The notes beneath the pieces were generated by a model that saw only the letters and a program-made list of their open reading frames with translations, had not been told where the DNA came from and did not search any database. A DNA stretch of 5,578 nt from Desulfovibrio sp. (GTDB lineage: Bacteria; Desulfobacterota; Desulfovibrionia; Desulfovibrionales; Desulfovibrionaceae): NCBI GenBank assembly GCA_014804865.1, contig JAAUYY010000125.1, forward strand, positions 2,472-8,049, in the 5' to 3' direction. Each line of letters begins with the position of its first letter. Within the stretch, counting starts at the first letter, position 1. Positions 1 to 5,578 of this stretch are shown piece by piece. The translations under genes were made by a program, and so were the position numbers.

Positions 1-1374
1 GAGGAATGCGAAGCGGTAACTTCCACGCTTCGCGAATACTGCGAAAGAAAAGGGGAGCCGGATCGATTCCTAATCCATCATGGCAATTTGTCAGCTTCAT
101 ATCGGGAGACTGCGGAAGAGGCCATGAAGGACGATTCGGTTAATCTGACTACCATAACGACGTCGACTCTCGAGCTGGGGATCGATATAGGCAGGCTGGA
201 GCGGGCGTTTCAAATCGACGCGCCCTGGACAGTATCTTCATTTCTTCAACGCATGGGTCGCACCGGTCGGCGCGAATCGCCGCCGGAAATGCGTTTCGTA
301 ATGCGCGAAGACGAGCCGGAGCCGCGCGCCTTGCTCGCGGCGACTTTGCCCTGGAAGCTCCTCCAGGGTATCGCCATTGTCCAGCTCTATATGGAGGAAA
401 AATGGGTGGAGCCTCCGCGACTCGAGCGGCTTCCCTATAGTCTTCTCTATCATCAAACCATGGCTACGCTGGCATCGAGCGGCGAAATGTCCCCTCGATC
501 TCTCGCGGAACGCGTACTCGGCTTGAGTTATTTCCGCAAAATTACCCAAGACGACTATAAAATGATGCTCCGCCATTTAATCGAGAAAGATCACATTCAG
601 CGAACCGAAAAAGGCGGCCTGATAGTCGGATTAAATGGGGAAAGGATAATTAATTCTTACAAATTTTACGGAGTATTCAAGGAAAACGAAGAATATTCCG
701 TTCGCGACGAAACCCGCGAACTTGGCACGATCGTGTCTCCGCCGCCAATAGGCGAAAAAATTGCGATCGCCGGGCATGTCTGGATTGTTCTCGACGTGGA
801 TCACAAACGCCATAGCGTATATTGCGAACAAGTTAAAGGCACAATACCCGCCTATTTTGGACTTTGCGCCGGGGATATCCATACGCGCATTCTCGAAAGA
901 ATGCGCGGCGTGTTTCGCGAAAATTCCGTTTACCCGTATCTGCTAAAAAACGCTGTCGCGCGCCTCGATGAAACCAGAATCGCCGCGCGAAGGGCCGGAT
1001 TGGATAAAAGCGAGCTAATCAATGTCGGCGGTAACGTCTGGCACTTTCTCCCCTGGCTGGGGACTTATCCCTTCATCACGCTTGAGCGGGTACTTAAGAT
1101 TAAATGCAAGGAGAGGCTTGGCCTGCGCAATCTCGATTCCGCTCGCCCTTTTTATATGCAATTTAATATGGATGCGGATAAAGAGGAATTTTTTGGAGTA
1201 TTAAAAGAAGAATTAGCGAAGCCGATCGATCCTCTGGAATTAATTTATCCGAAGGAACTGCCCTTATTTGATAAATATGACGAATTTCTGCCGCCGGAAC
1301 TCGTCGTCAAAGGCTTCACGGAGAGCGTGCTGGATTTGGAGACCGTAAGAAAGGCGAGCGCGAAATGGAATTAG
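1..1374 (+). CDS. Lhr-like superfamily 2 DEAD/DEAH-box helicase, C-terminal part (5' end cut by window edge)
   Basis: The reading frame is open from base 1, giving 457 visible residues before TAG. The TTG at position 88 and later ATGs are internal, because helicase sequence (HHGNLS, about residue 26) continues upstream of them. Visible parts in order: the end of RecA-like domain 2 with HHGNLS, motif V (TSTLELGIDIG, residues 54-64) and motif VI (QRMGRTGR, 83-90); a probable winged-helix stretch (about 140-215); and a C-terminal region with an Lhr-type segment (GHVWIVLDVD, about 258-267). Motifs I (Walker A), II (DEAD/DEAH) and III lie off the window. The ELGIDIG plus QRxGRxGR pairing and the downstream domains match Lhr-like ATP-dependent 3'-5' nucleic-acid helicases, linked to DNA repair in known members. 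The exact substrate cannot be told. If the missing part is a standard RecA core, the whole protein would be about 700-750 residues, shorter than a typical Lhr core. It converges on the aldo/keto reductase gene. Confidence 0.85.
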   Translation, partial: EECEAVTSTLREYCERKGEPDRFLIHHGNLSASYRETAEEAMKDDSVNLTTITTSTLELGIDIGRLERAFQIDAPWTVSSFLQRMGRTGRRESPPEMRFVMREDEPEPRALLAATLPWKLLQGIAIVQLYMEEKWVEPPRLERLPYSLLYHQTMATLASSGEMSPRSLAERVLGLSYFRKITQDDYKMMLRHLIEKDHIQRTEKGGLIVGLNGERIINSYKFYGVFKENEEYSVRDETRELGTIVSPPPIGEKIAIAGHVWIVLDVDHKRHSVYCEQVKGTIPAYFGLCAGDIHTRILERMRGVFRENSVYPYLLKNAVARLDETRIAARRAGLDKSELINVGGNVWHFLPWLGTYPFITLERVLKIKCKERLGLRNLDSARPFYMQFNMDADKEEFFGVLKEELAKPIDPLELIYPKELPLFDKYDEFLPPELVVKGFTESVLDLETVRKASAKWN

Positions 1375-1418
1375 AGCCGGGATCTCTCCGCGTTCAATAA
1401 TGGATAACCAGGGCGGAT

Positions 1419-2252
1419 CTATTCGGGGAATTTTAAAGGATCCTTCGAGACTCTGCCCGCGTTGTCAGGTTTATCAAGGCTCGATATTTCAAGCATATCC
1501 TGATCGGAGAGGGAGAAGTCAAAAATATCCGCGTTGGCCTTTATTCTCTCAGGATGGACTGATTTGGGAATGGGAATATACGCTTTCTGGATCTGCCAGC
1601 GAAGCATGACCTGCGGAACTGACTTGCCATATTTTTTCGAGATCGCGATAAGGACTGGATTATCAAATTCCGCTCCGCGTCCCAGGGGAACCGAAGATAC
1701 GATTTGAATATCGCGTTCTACGCAAAAATCGCAAAGCTCTTTTTGCTGGCAATAAGGATGTATTTCTATCTGATTGATTGGCAGCCAAAGGGAGAAGCGC
1801 TTATGTAAATTGTTCAAATGGGACTGTAGAAAATTGGAAACGCCAAGAACTCTGATCTTTCCTTTTTCCTTTTCTTTTAGAAGGGCTTCGAAAGCGTTTA
1901 ATCGCCGTTTTTCGTCAAGGCCGGGCCAATGAAGGAGATACGCGTCAAGATATTCGAGCTTGAGATCGCGCAAGGTCTTATCTAGCGAATCGACCGGCTT
2001 ATCAAAGGCGTCCGGCCATATTTTGGAAATAACGAAAAGGTTTTCGCGAGGTTGACCGCATTCTTCTATGGCTTCGCCTACGGTCGCCTCGTTATGATAA
2101 TACGCGGCGCTGTCCAGAAGCGAATAGCCCAGACTGGTCGCGTATTTTACTCCCTTGATTAATTCTTTTCCTTCGGCCTTGTAGCATCCATAGCCCATGA
2201 CGGGAATTTTTATATTGTCGTTCAGATCGTAAGAGCTATGTAGATCTTTCAT
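1419..2252 (-). CDS. Aldo/keto reductase (AKR superfamily, NADPH-dependent)
   Basis: This is a complete 277-residue protein, the usual length for prokaryotic AKR5-like reductases such as 2,5-diketo-gluconate or methylglyoxal reductases. Family members reduce aldehydes and ketones with NADPH in the cytoplasm; the true substrate here is unknown. All four catalytic residues are visible: Asp47 and Tyr52 in LLDSAAYYHNE, Lys77 in ISKIWPD, and His108 in YLLHWPG. Cofactor and barrel motifs follow: VSNF (138-141), NQIEIHPY (160-167), and IPKSVHPERIKAN (228-240), where Lys230, Ser231 and Arg236 match the site that binds the 2'-phosphate of NADPH. The ATG start is preceded by a strong GGAGG four bases upstream. 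The gene sits 16 bases after bamD and is probably the last gene of the operon. Nothing in the family links it to BamD, so the position may be simple hitch-hiking or a detoxification role. Confidence 0.93.
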   Translation of the reverse strand: MKDLHSSYDLNDNIKIPVMGYGCYKAEGKELIKGVKYATSLGYSLLDSAAYYHNEATVGEAIEECGQPRENLFVISKIWPDAFDKPVDSLDKTLRDLKLEYLDAYLLHWPGLDEKRRLNAFEALLKEKEKGKIRVLGVSNFLQSHLNNLHKRFSLWLPINQIEIHPYCQQKELCDFCVERDIQIVSSVPLGRGAEFDNPVLIAISKKYGKSVPQVMLRWQIQKAYIPIPKSVHPERIKANADIFDFSLSDQDMLEISSLDKPDNAGRVSKDPLKFPE

Positions 2253-2255
2253 AAG

Positions 2256-2261
2256 ACCTCC
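2256..2261 (-). promoter_or_regulatory. Shine-Dalgarno site of the aldo/keto reductase gene
   Basis: GGAGGT lies inside the 16-base gap between the bamD stop and the reductase ATG. It is the strongest ribosome binding site in the window, so this gene can be initiated on its own rather than only by coupling to bamD. The spacing to ATG is slightly short (three to four bases). Confidence 0.7.
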
Positions 2262-2268
2262 AAAGGAA

Positions 2269-2997
2269 CTAGAGCCACTTGAACCAGTCTCTCCAGGAGC
2301 CTTCCCTCTTCATCCTTGTTTCGTCGGCCTGCTCGGCGCGATAACGATGATAAGCGGAAACGCTCTTTTCGCGCGCGTGCTCGGCGACTTCGGGAACATC
2401 GCGGAAATTTTCGTCAATATAAACGTATCTGCGCCACGCCGGCCCATATTGGCCCATTTGCCAGAATACGTCGGCGATATAAAGCTCGTGCTCCGCGATT
2501 AATTTTCGGCACAATAGCATATTTTCTTCGGCGCTTTGCGCATAAGGCGAATTGGGGTAGGTCTGGACAAGGCGATTGAAGTATGCGTAGGCCTCGTCAA
2601 GCTCGGTTGTCGCGCGATCTACGGAACGGAATTGTTTGAGAAGCGACATTCCCGTTTGATAGAGGACGTAGGGAATAGCCTCGTTGCGGGGGTGCAAAGC
2701 TTCGAAATCCTTGTAGGTTTCGGTCGCTTGCTCGTACTCTTCATCGAGGAAATAGGCGTCGCCGAGGGATAATTCCGCGTCGATGGTATAAGGGCTAAAG
2801 GGATAGGTATCCCGCAATTTGTTATAGAGTTCTACGGCGCGAACATAATTCTTGTCGCTCATGGCCTCGTTCGCCGTTTCGTAGATTTCCTGGGCGGTGT
2901 CCTCCGAAGGAGGCAGGTATATCATGTCGATAATTCCGCATCCGCCCAGTAAAAAAATCAATCCAAGCGCGAGGCATATGGAAGCGCGTTTAAGCAT
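2269..2997 (-). CDS. bamD: Outer membrane protein assembly factor BamD (lipoprotein)
   Basis: The protein has 242 residues from the chosen ATG, close to E. coli BamD. BamD is an essential outer-membrane lipoprotein on the periplasmic side that works with BamA to fold and insert beta-barrel proteins. Residues 1-20 form a lipoprotein signal peptide: Lys3-Arg4, a hydrophobic core, then lipobox LGGC with Cys20 as the acylated residue. The +2 residue is Gly, so there is no inner-membrane retention Asp. TPR-like repeats follow: about 35-69 (ending YPFSP), 72-106 (GDAYFLDEEYEQA), 108-150 (YNP-type YPNSPYA at 147-153), then the helix ENMLLCRKLIAEHELYIADVF typical of BamD. A longer frame opens at 3045, but it would add 16 residues before the signal peptide, lacks a ribosome site, and lies 56 bases into trxB. 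The ATG at 2997 overlaps the trxB stop by 8 bases (ATGCTTAA) and gives a textbook signal peptide. Its ribosome site is weak (GGAA, 7 bases upstream), so coupling to trxB is likely. Confidence 0.93.
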   Translation of the reverse strand: MLKRASICLALGLIFLLGGCGIIDMIYLPPSEDTAQEIYETANEAMSDKNYVRAVELYNKLRDTYPFSPYTIDAELSLGDAYFLDEEYEQATETYKDFEALHPRNEAIPYVLYQTGMSLLKQFRSVDRATTELDEAYAYFNRLVQTYPNSPYAQSAEENMLLCRKLIAEHELYIADVFWQMGQYGPAWRRYVYIDENFRDVPEVAEHAREKSVSAYHRYRAEQADETRMKREGSWRDWFKWL

Positions 2998-3925
2998 CGA
3001 GCTGTTCCAGAAAGACAAAAGCTGCTTGAGCCGCCGTGGCGCCATCGCCGGCTGCGGTGATGACTTGACGACAAAGTTTTGATCTTACGTCGCCCGCGGC
3101 GAAGATACCGGGGACGCTTGTGCGCATTTCCGTATCGGTAATCAGAAAGCCCTGCTTGTCGGTCTCGATGCCTTCGGGCAGGAATTTTGTAACCGGAAAA
3201 AAGCCCACATAGATGAAGAGACCATTAACCTTGATTGAGCTCGTGTCGTTCGTCTTCAGGTCGCGAATAACCAGGCCAGTCAGATCTTTCTCCCCTTCGA
3301 GATCCTCGATTACCGCGCTTCTGTGAATAATTACCTTATCCGTAAGTTGTTCGAGTTTTTTCTGATAGATCATGGCGCCGCGAAACTCGTCGCGCCTGTG
3401 GATAAGATGCACTTCGGACGCGATCTTCGCCAGATAAAGGGATTCTTCGAGCGCGGAATTTCCTCCGCCCACGACCGCGACTGGCTGATTCCGATAAAAA
3501 TTGCCGTCGCACAGGGCGCAGTAGGATATGCCATGGCCGAGAAGACGATTCTCGCCGGGAAGCCCCAGATGCTTATGAAATACTCCCGAACAAACGACAA
3601 TGGCGCGCGTTTCGTAACTGTCTTGATCGGCTTCGGCCTGAACGATAAAAGCTCCCGCCGAACCGCTAATGTTGGACACTTCGCCCAGCGGACGTTTAAT
3701 ATCGTATGGCTCGAGTTGAGCGGACATGAAATCGGCGAGTTCATAACCTTTCACGCCGTTTGGAAAACCGGGGTAGTTTTCCAGCCCTTCGGTCTGAAGA
3801 ATTTGACCGCCTGGCGTGAGTTGCTCGAACATAATAACCGAACAGCCCGATCGCGCGAGATACAGGGCCGCCGTCATTCCGGCTGGCCCCGCGCCGATTA
3901 CGGCTACATCAGAACGATGGATCAT
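2990..3925 (-). CDS. trxB: Thioredoxin-disulfide reductase (NADPH, FAD)
   Basis: This complete 311-residue protein has the usual length of low-molecular-weight thioredoxin reductase (EC 1.8.1.9). It passes electrons from NADPH through FAD and a CxxC pair to thioredoxin in the cytoplasm. Visible motifs: GAGPAG (11-16, FAD-binding Rossmann), the redox centre CALCD with Cys136, Cys139 and acid Asp140, VVGGGNSALEES (151-162, NADPH Rossmann), HRRDEFR (176-182), whose arginines match the NADPH 2'-phosphate site, and IFAAGDV (274-280) followed by RQVITAAG, the second FAD motif. The HRRxxFR motif argues for NADPH rather than NADH or ferredoxin as donor. The ATG at 3925 has GAAGGG five bases upstream and lies inside the end of trxA (17-base overlap), so the two are translationally linked. 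The next gene, bamD, overlaps its stop codon. Confidence 0.96.
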   Translation of the reverse strand: MIHRSDVAVIGAGPAGMTAALYLARSGCSVIMFEQLTPGGQILQTEGLENYPGFPNGVKGYELADFMSAQLEPYDIKRPLGEVSNISGSAGAFIVQAEADQDSYETRAIVVCSGVFHKHLGLPGENRLLGHGISYCALCDGNFYRNQPVAVVGGGNSALEESLYLAKIASEVHLIHRRDEFRGAMIYQKKLEQLTDKVIIHRSAVIEDLEGEKDLTGLVIRDLKTNDTSSIKVNGLFIYVGFFPVTKFLPEGIETDKQGFLITDTEMRTSVPGIFAAGDVRSKLCRQVITAAGDGATAAQAAFVFLEQLDA

Positions 3926-4247
3926 CGATGCCCTTCGTGCTAAACATACGCTTTAATACGTCTTTGGATACGGCTCCCACGACCTGTTCGATTGTGTCTC
4001 CGTCCTTGATCAAAACCATTGTCGGAATTGAGCGGACGCCGTAAGCCTGCGCCGTGGCCGGATTTTCATCGACATTGAGCTTGCAGACGCGCACGCGGCC
4101 TTCGTACTCCTTGGCGAGCTCGTCAAGAACAGGCGCCATCGCGCGGCAGGGACCGCACCATGGAGCCCAGAAGTCAATGAGCAAGGGCAAATTTGACGAT
4201 TCAACAACGCTGCCAAAATTGGCGTCTGTCAGATTCTCTACGGCCAT
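3909..4247 (-). CDS. trxA: Thioredoxin
   Basis: This is a small cytoplasmic dithiol-disulfide oxidoreductase of 112 residues from the chosen start. Visible features are the active site WCGPC (30-34) inside FWAPWCGPCRAMAP, the buried Asp25 in LLIDFW that tunes the catalytic cysteines, and the cis-proline Pro75 in RSIPTM facing the active site. The C-terminal tail (from about residue 100, STKGIDDPSF) runs a few residues beyond E. coli TrxA and is encoded partly in the overlap with trxB. Two ATG codons stand side by side at 4250 and 4247. The AAGGAG site is 3 bases from the first and 6 from the second, so the second was chosen; the difference is one Met. With trxB directly downstream, this is a complete thioredoxin system. 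It is preceded by the only likely internal promoter of the cluster. Confidence 0.96.
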   Translation of the reverse strand: MAVENLTDANFGSVVESSNLPLLIDFWAPWCGPCRAMAPVLDELAKEYEGRVRVCKLNVDENPATAQAYGVRSIPTMVLIKDGDTIEQVVGAVSKDVLKRMFSTKGIDDPSF

Positions 4248-4253
4248 CATTGT

Positions 4254-4259
4254 CTCCTT
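4254..4259 (-). promoter_or_regulatory. Shine-Dalgarno site of trxA
   Basis: AAGGAG precedes two adjacent ATG codons. Its spacing is 3 bases to the first and 6 bases to the second, which favours the second ATG (4247) as the trxA start. Confidence 0.75.
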
Positions 4260-4269
4260 TTTTTAATGC

Positions 4270-4286
4270 GCCAATCCTATATTGGC
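4270..4286 (-). repeat. Perfect 6-bp inverted repeat in the trxA leader
   Basis: The sequence reads GCCAAT, five bases, then ATTGGC. It can form a 6-bp hairpin in the trxA leader RNA or serve as a 17-bp dyad for a DNA-binding protein. It sits just downstream of the predicted promoter and about 10 bases upstream of the trxA ribosome site. No run of T follows it on the - strand, so it is not a standard Rho-independent terminator. I do not recognise it as the site of a named regulator. Confidence 0.5.
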
Positions 4287-4297
4287 TTCCATAACAC

Positions 4298-4324
4298 ATT
4301 ATTGTCATGGGGCTTCGCTGTCAA
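4298..4324 (-). promoter_or_regulatory. Predicted sigma-70-type promoter for trxA-trxB-bamD-reductase
   Basis: A perfect -35 box TTGACA (4324-4319) lies within the last codons of tsaD. It is followed after 15 bases by AATAAT (4303-4298), which matches five of six bases of TATAAT. An alternative reading at 17 bases spacing gives TAATGT, a weaker -10. Transcription would start near 4291 and give a leader of roughly 40 bases containing the inverted repeat and the trxA ribosome site. The short spacing lowers confidence, but the location, immediately before the only real gap in the gene chain, supports it. Confidence 0.5.
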
Positions 4325-5336
4325 GATCAATAGCTTTTCGATAATCGTCGGGAATCTTTCGCCCCCTCGGGATGGATTCGAGGTCAAGCTCGCTTGTTTT
4401 GCCTTCCTGGGCGAGAAGCCAGCCATTATAAGCGATCATCGCGGCGTTGTCGCCGCAAAATTTCTTTTCCGGAACAAGAAAGGCCAATCCGCGCCTCAGG
4501 GCTAGATCCTCCAGCTTTTTTCTAGCCAGGCTGTTGGCGGCCACGCCTCCCGCGAACCAGATCGCGGCGGCGGGAAATTTTTCAAGGGCGCGCTCCGTTT
4601 TGACAACTAGCGTGTCGGCGATCGCTTCGTTCAGGGACGCGCAAAAATCGCGGATGTCGAAGTCTTTATCTCTATGTTCTCGCGCGACTCTTATAGCGGC
4701 TGTCTTGAGACCGCTAAAGCTGAAATCCAGATTGTCATTATCGATATAGGGCCTGGGCAATTCGTAAGAAGGTTCGCCATCTATGGCCATTAGGTCAATG
4801 ACTGGGCCGCCGGGATAGGGAAGATTGAGAAATTGACCGATTTTATCGAAAGCTTCTCCAGCCGCGTCGTCTATTGTCGTTCCCAAAATCTCAAAATCGT
4901 CATGGGATTTAATCCAGTATAAATGCGTATGACCGCCGGACGCGAGAACGCCTAGCGCGGGAAAAACAAGAGGCCGCGATAGACCGACGGCGAGAAGATG
5001 AGCGCGAAGGTGATTCGCTCCGATCAACGGTCTGCCCAGAGCGAGAGCCAGGGATTTGGCGAAAGCGACGCCAACGAGGAGACTGCCCAATAATCCCGGC
5101 CCGCGCGTTACGGCGATCGCGTCAATATCCGTCGCGCTTGCCCCGCTATCGACGAGCAATTTATCAAATAGAGGGCCGATAAACCGATAATGCTCGCGCG
5201 AGGCAAGTTCCGGCACGACGCCGCCAAAGAGGGAATGAAGCTCCGCCTGACTCGAAGTAAGCGAATGGACGAGGCGACCGTCTTTTACCAGGGCGACGGC
5301 CGTCTCGTCGCATGAAGTTTCAACGCGTAGAGACAT
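4305..5336 (-). CDS. tsaD: tRNA N6-adenosine threonylcarbamoyltransferase TsaD
   Basis: TsaD (also called Gcp/YgjD/Kae1) transfers the threonylcarbamoyl group from threonylcarbamoyl-AMP to A37 of tRNAs that read ANN codons, making t6A, together with TsaB and TsaE. This is a full-length 343-residue protein of ASKHA fold. Visible motifs: ETSCDET (6-12) at the N terminus; the HxxxH metal site NHLRAH (His109, His113); SGGHTH (133-138); [12 protein letters not shown] (about 156-167); [10 protein letters not shown] (204-213); GGVAAN (263-268); and GDNAAMIA with the metal ligand Asp296. The start is ATG at 5336; a GTG at 5339 directly before it is possible and adds one residue. No ribosome site is visible upstream, and the fbp stop lies directly before (TAGTGATG), so initiation is probably coupled to fbp termination. 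The N terminus is short, and Arg4 stands where most members have Gly (GIETSCDET). Confidence 0.96.
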   Translation of the reverse strand: MSLRVETSCDETAVALVKDGRLVHSLTSSQAELHSLFGGVVPELASREHYRFIGPLFDKLLVDSGASATDIDAIAVTRGPGLLGSLLVGVAFAKSLALALGRPLIGANHLRAHLLAVGLSRPLVFPALGVLASGGHTHLYWIKSHDDFEILGTTIDDAAGEAFDKIGQFLNLPYPGGPVIDLMAIDGEPSYELPRPYIDNDNLDFSFSGLKTAAIRVAREHRDKDFDIRDFCASLNEAIADTLVVKTERALEKFPAAAIWFAGGVAANSLARKKLEDLALRRGLAFLVPEKKFCGDNAAMIAYNGWLLAQEGKTSELDLESIPRGRKIPDDYRKAIDLDSEAP

Positions 5337-5338
5337 CA

Positions 5339-5578
5339 CTATTTTTTAGCGTAGTGTCGCGCGTAAATTTCCTCTACTTTCTCCACGTCCTGTCTGGAAC
5401 CTATGAAGAGAGGCGTGCGAGCGTGTAGTTTGGTGGGTATTTTGTCAAGAATACGCCCCCTGCCGTCGGAAGCTTTGCCGCCGGCCTGCTCCGCGAGATA
5501 GGCGAGGGGATTGGCCTCGCACATAAGCCTTAATTTTCCATCCGGCTTCCTCTTTTCCGCGGGATACATATATATGCC
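5339..5578 (-). CDS. fbp: Fructose-1,6-bisphosphatase class 1, C-terminal part (5' end cut by window edge)
   Basis: Seventy-nine C-terminal residues are visible out of roughly 330 for the family. The Met coded at 5569 is internal: the frame continues to the window edge as Gly-Ile-Tyr-Met-Tyr-Pro-Ala, matching the conserved GIFLYPA of class 1 enzymes. The enzyme hydrolyses fructose 1,6-bisphosphate to fructose 6-phosphate in gluconeogenesis. Visible signature: GKLRL (14-18), whose Lys binds substrate phosphate, then [20 protein letters not shown] (20-39), where Glu21 matches the metal-ligand Glu of the family, then [20 protein letters not shown]. Cys20 replaces the Tyr usual before that Glu, a minor variation. 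The gene ends Lys-Lys-TAG, and tsaD begins at the next bases, so it is the first visible gene of the - strand operon. Confidence 0.93.
   Translation of the reverse strand, partial: GIYMYPAEKRKPDGKLRLMCEANPLAYLAEQAGGKASDGRGRILDKIPTKLHARTPLFIGSRQDVEKVEEIYARHYAKK

Noticed and set aside
88..90. TTG as the true start of the helicase gene
   Set aside because: The frame is open to base 1, and conserved helicase residues (HHGNLS) span this position, so the TTG is an internal Leu codon.
1419..2252. Aldo/keto reductase gene as a recently acquired insert
   Set aside because: It sits 16 bases after bamD on the same strand, with no repeats or mobile-element remnants at its edges and no clearly different codon use.
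3490..3525. TrxB redox motif CALC instead of the E. coli form CATC as a possible new specificity
   Set aside because: The residues between the cysteines vary within the family, and both cysteines, the following Asp and all cofactor motifs are intact. An ordinary thioredoxin reductase explains it.
3323..3943. 206-residue open frame on the + strand opposite trxB
   Set aside because: It lies wholly antisense to a well-supported trxB, its translation resembles no known domain, and it has no clear ribosome site. It is a shadow frame.
4270..4286. Rho-independent terminator between tsaD and trxA
   Set aside because: The 6-bp stem is AT-containing, and the downstream - strand sequence is A-rich rather than T-rich, so it does not fit a terminator for tsaD.
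5339..5350. A-run before the fbp stop as a programmed frameshift site
   Set aside because: Six A residues encode the natural Lys-Lys end, and there is no proper slippery heptamer with downstream structure. Both genes are complete in their own frames.

Overview
The window holds seven protein-coding genes packed almost without gaps. It looks like core chromosome from a Gram-negative, probably anaerobic bacterium of roughly balanced base composition. A BamD-type outer-membrane assembly lipoprotein shows the cell has an outer membrane. The style of BamD and the grouping of fbp, tsaD, trxA, trxB and bamD recall the Desulfovibrio side of the former Deltaproteobacteria. That placement is inference from memory of the families, not a search result.

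Layout: positions 1-1374 (+ strand) carry the C-terminal two thirds or so of a superfamily 2 helicase of the Lhr-like kind, cut by the left edge. After a 44-base convergent gap the rest of the window reads on the - strand. In transcription order, starting from the right edge, it contains fructose-1,6-bisphosphatase (fbp, 5' end cut by the right edge), the tRNA t6A-forming enzyme tsaD, thioredoxin trxA, thioredoxin reductase trxB, the lipoprotein bamD and an aldo/keto reductase. Junctions are very tight: fbp and tsaD abut (stop and start within TAGTGATG), trxA overlaps trxB by 17 bases, trxB overlaps bamD by 8 bases, and bamD is 16 bases from the reductase. The only sizeable gap in the chain is about 57 bases before trxA. 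A good promoter candidate and a short perfect inverted repeat lie there, so trxA-trxB-bamD-reductase probably has its own promoter as well as read-through from fbp-tsaD.

Working together: TrxB uses NADPH to reduce TrxA, which keeps cytoplasmic dithiols reduced. The aldo/keto reductase is another predicted NADPH user. BamD folds and inserts outer-membrane proteins, TsaD modifies tRNAs that read ANN codons, and Fbp serves gluconeogenesis. This is a housekeeping cluster. I found no mobile element, CRISPR array, RNA gene or clearly new system. The most useful observations concern start-site choice, translational coupling, and the internal promoter with its dyad.
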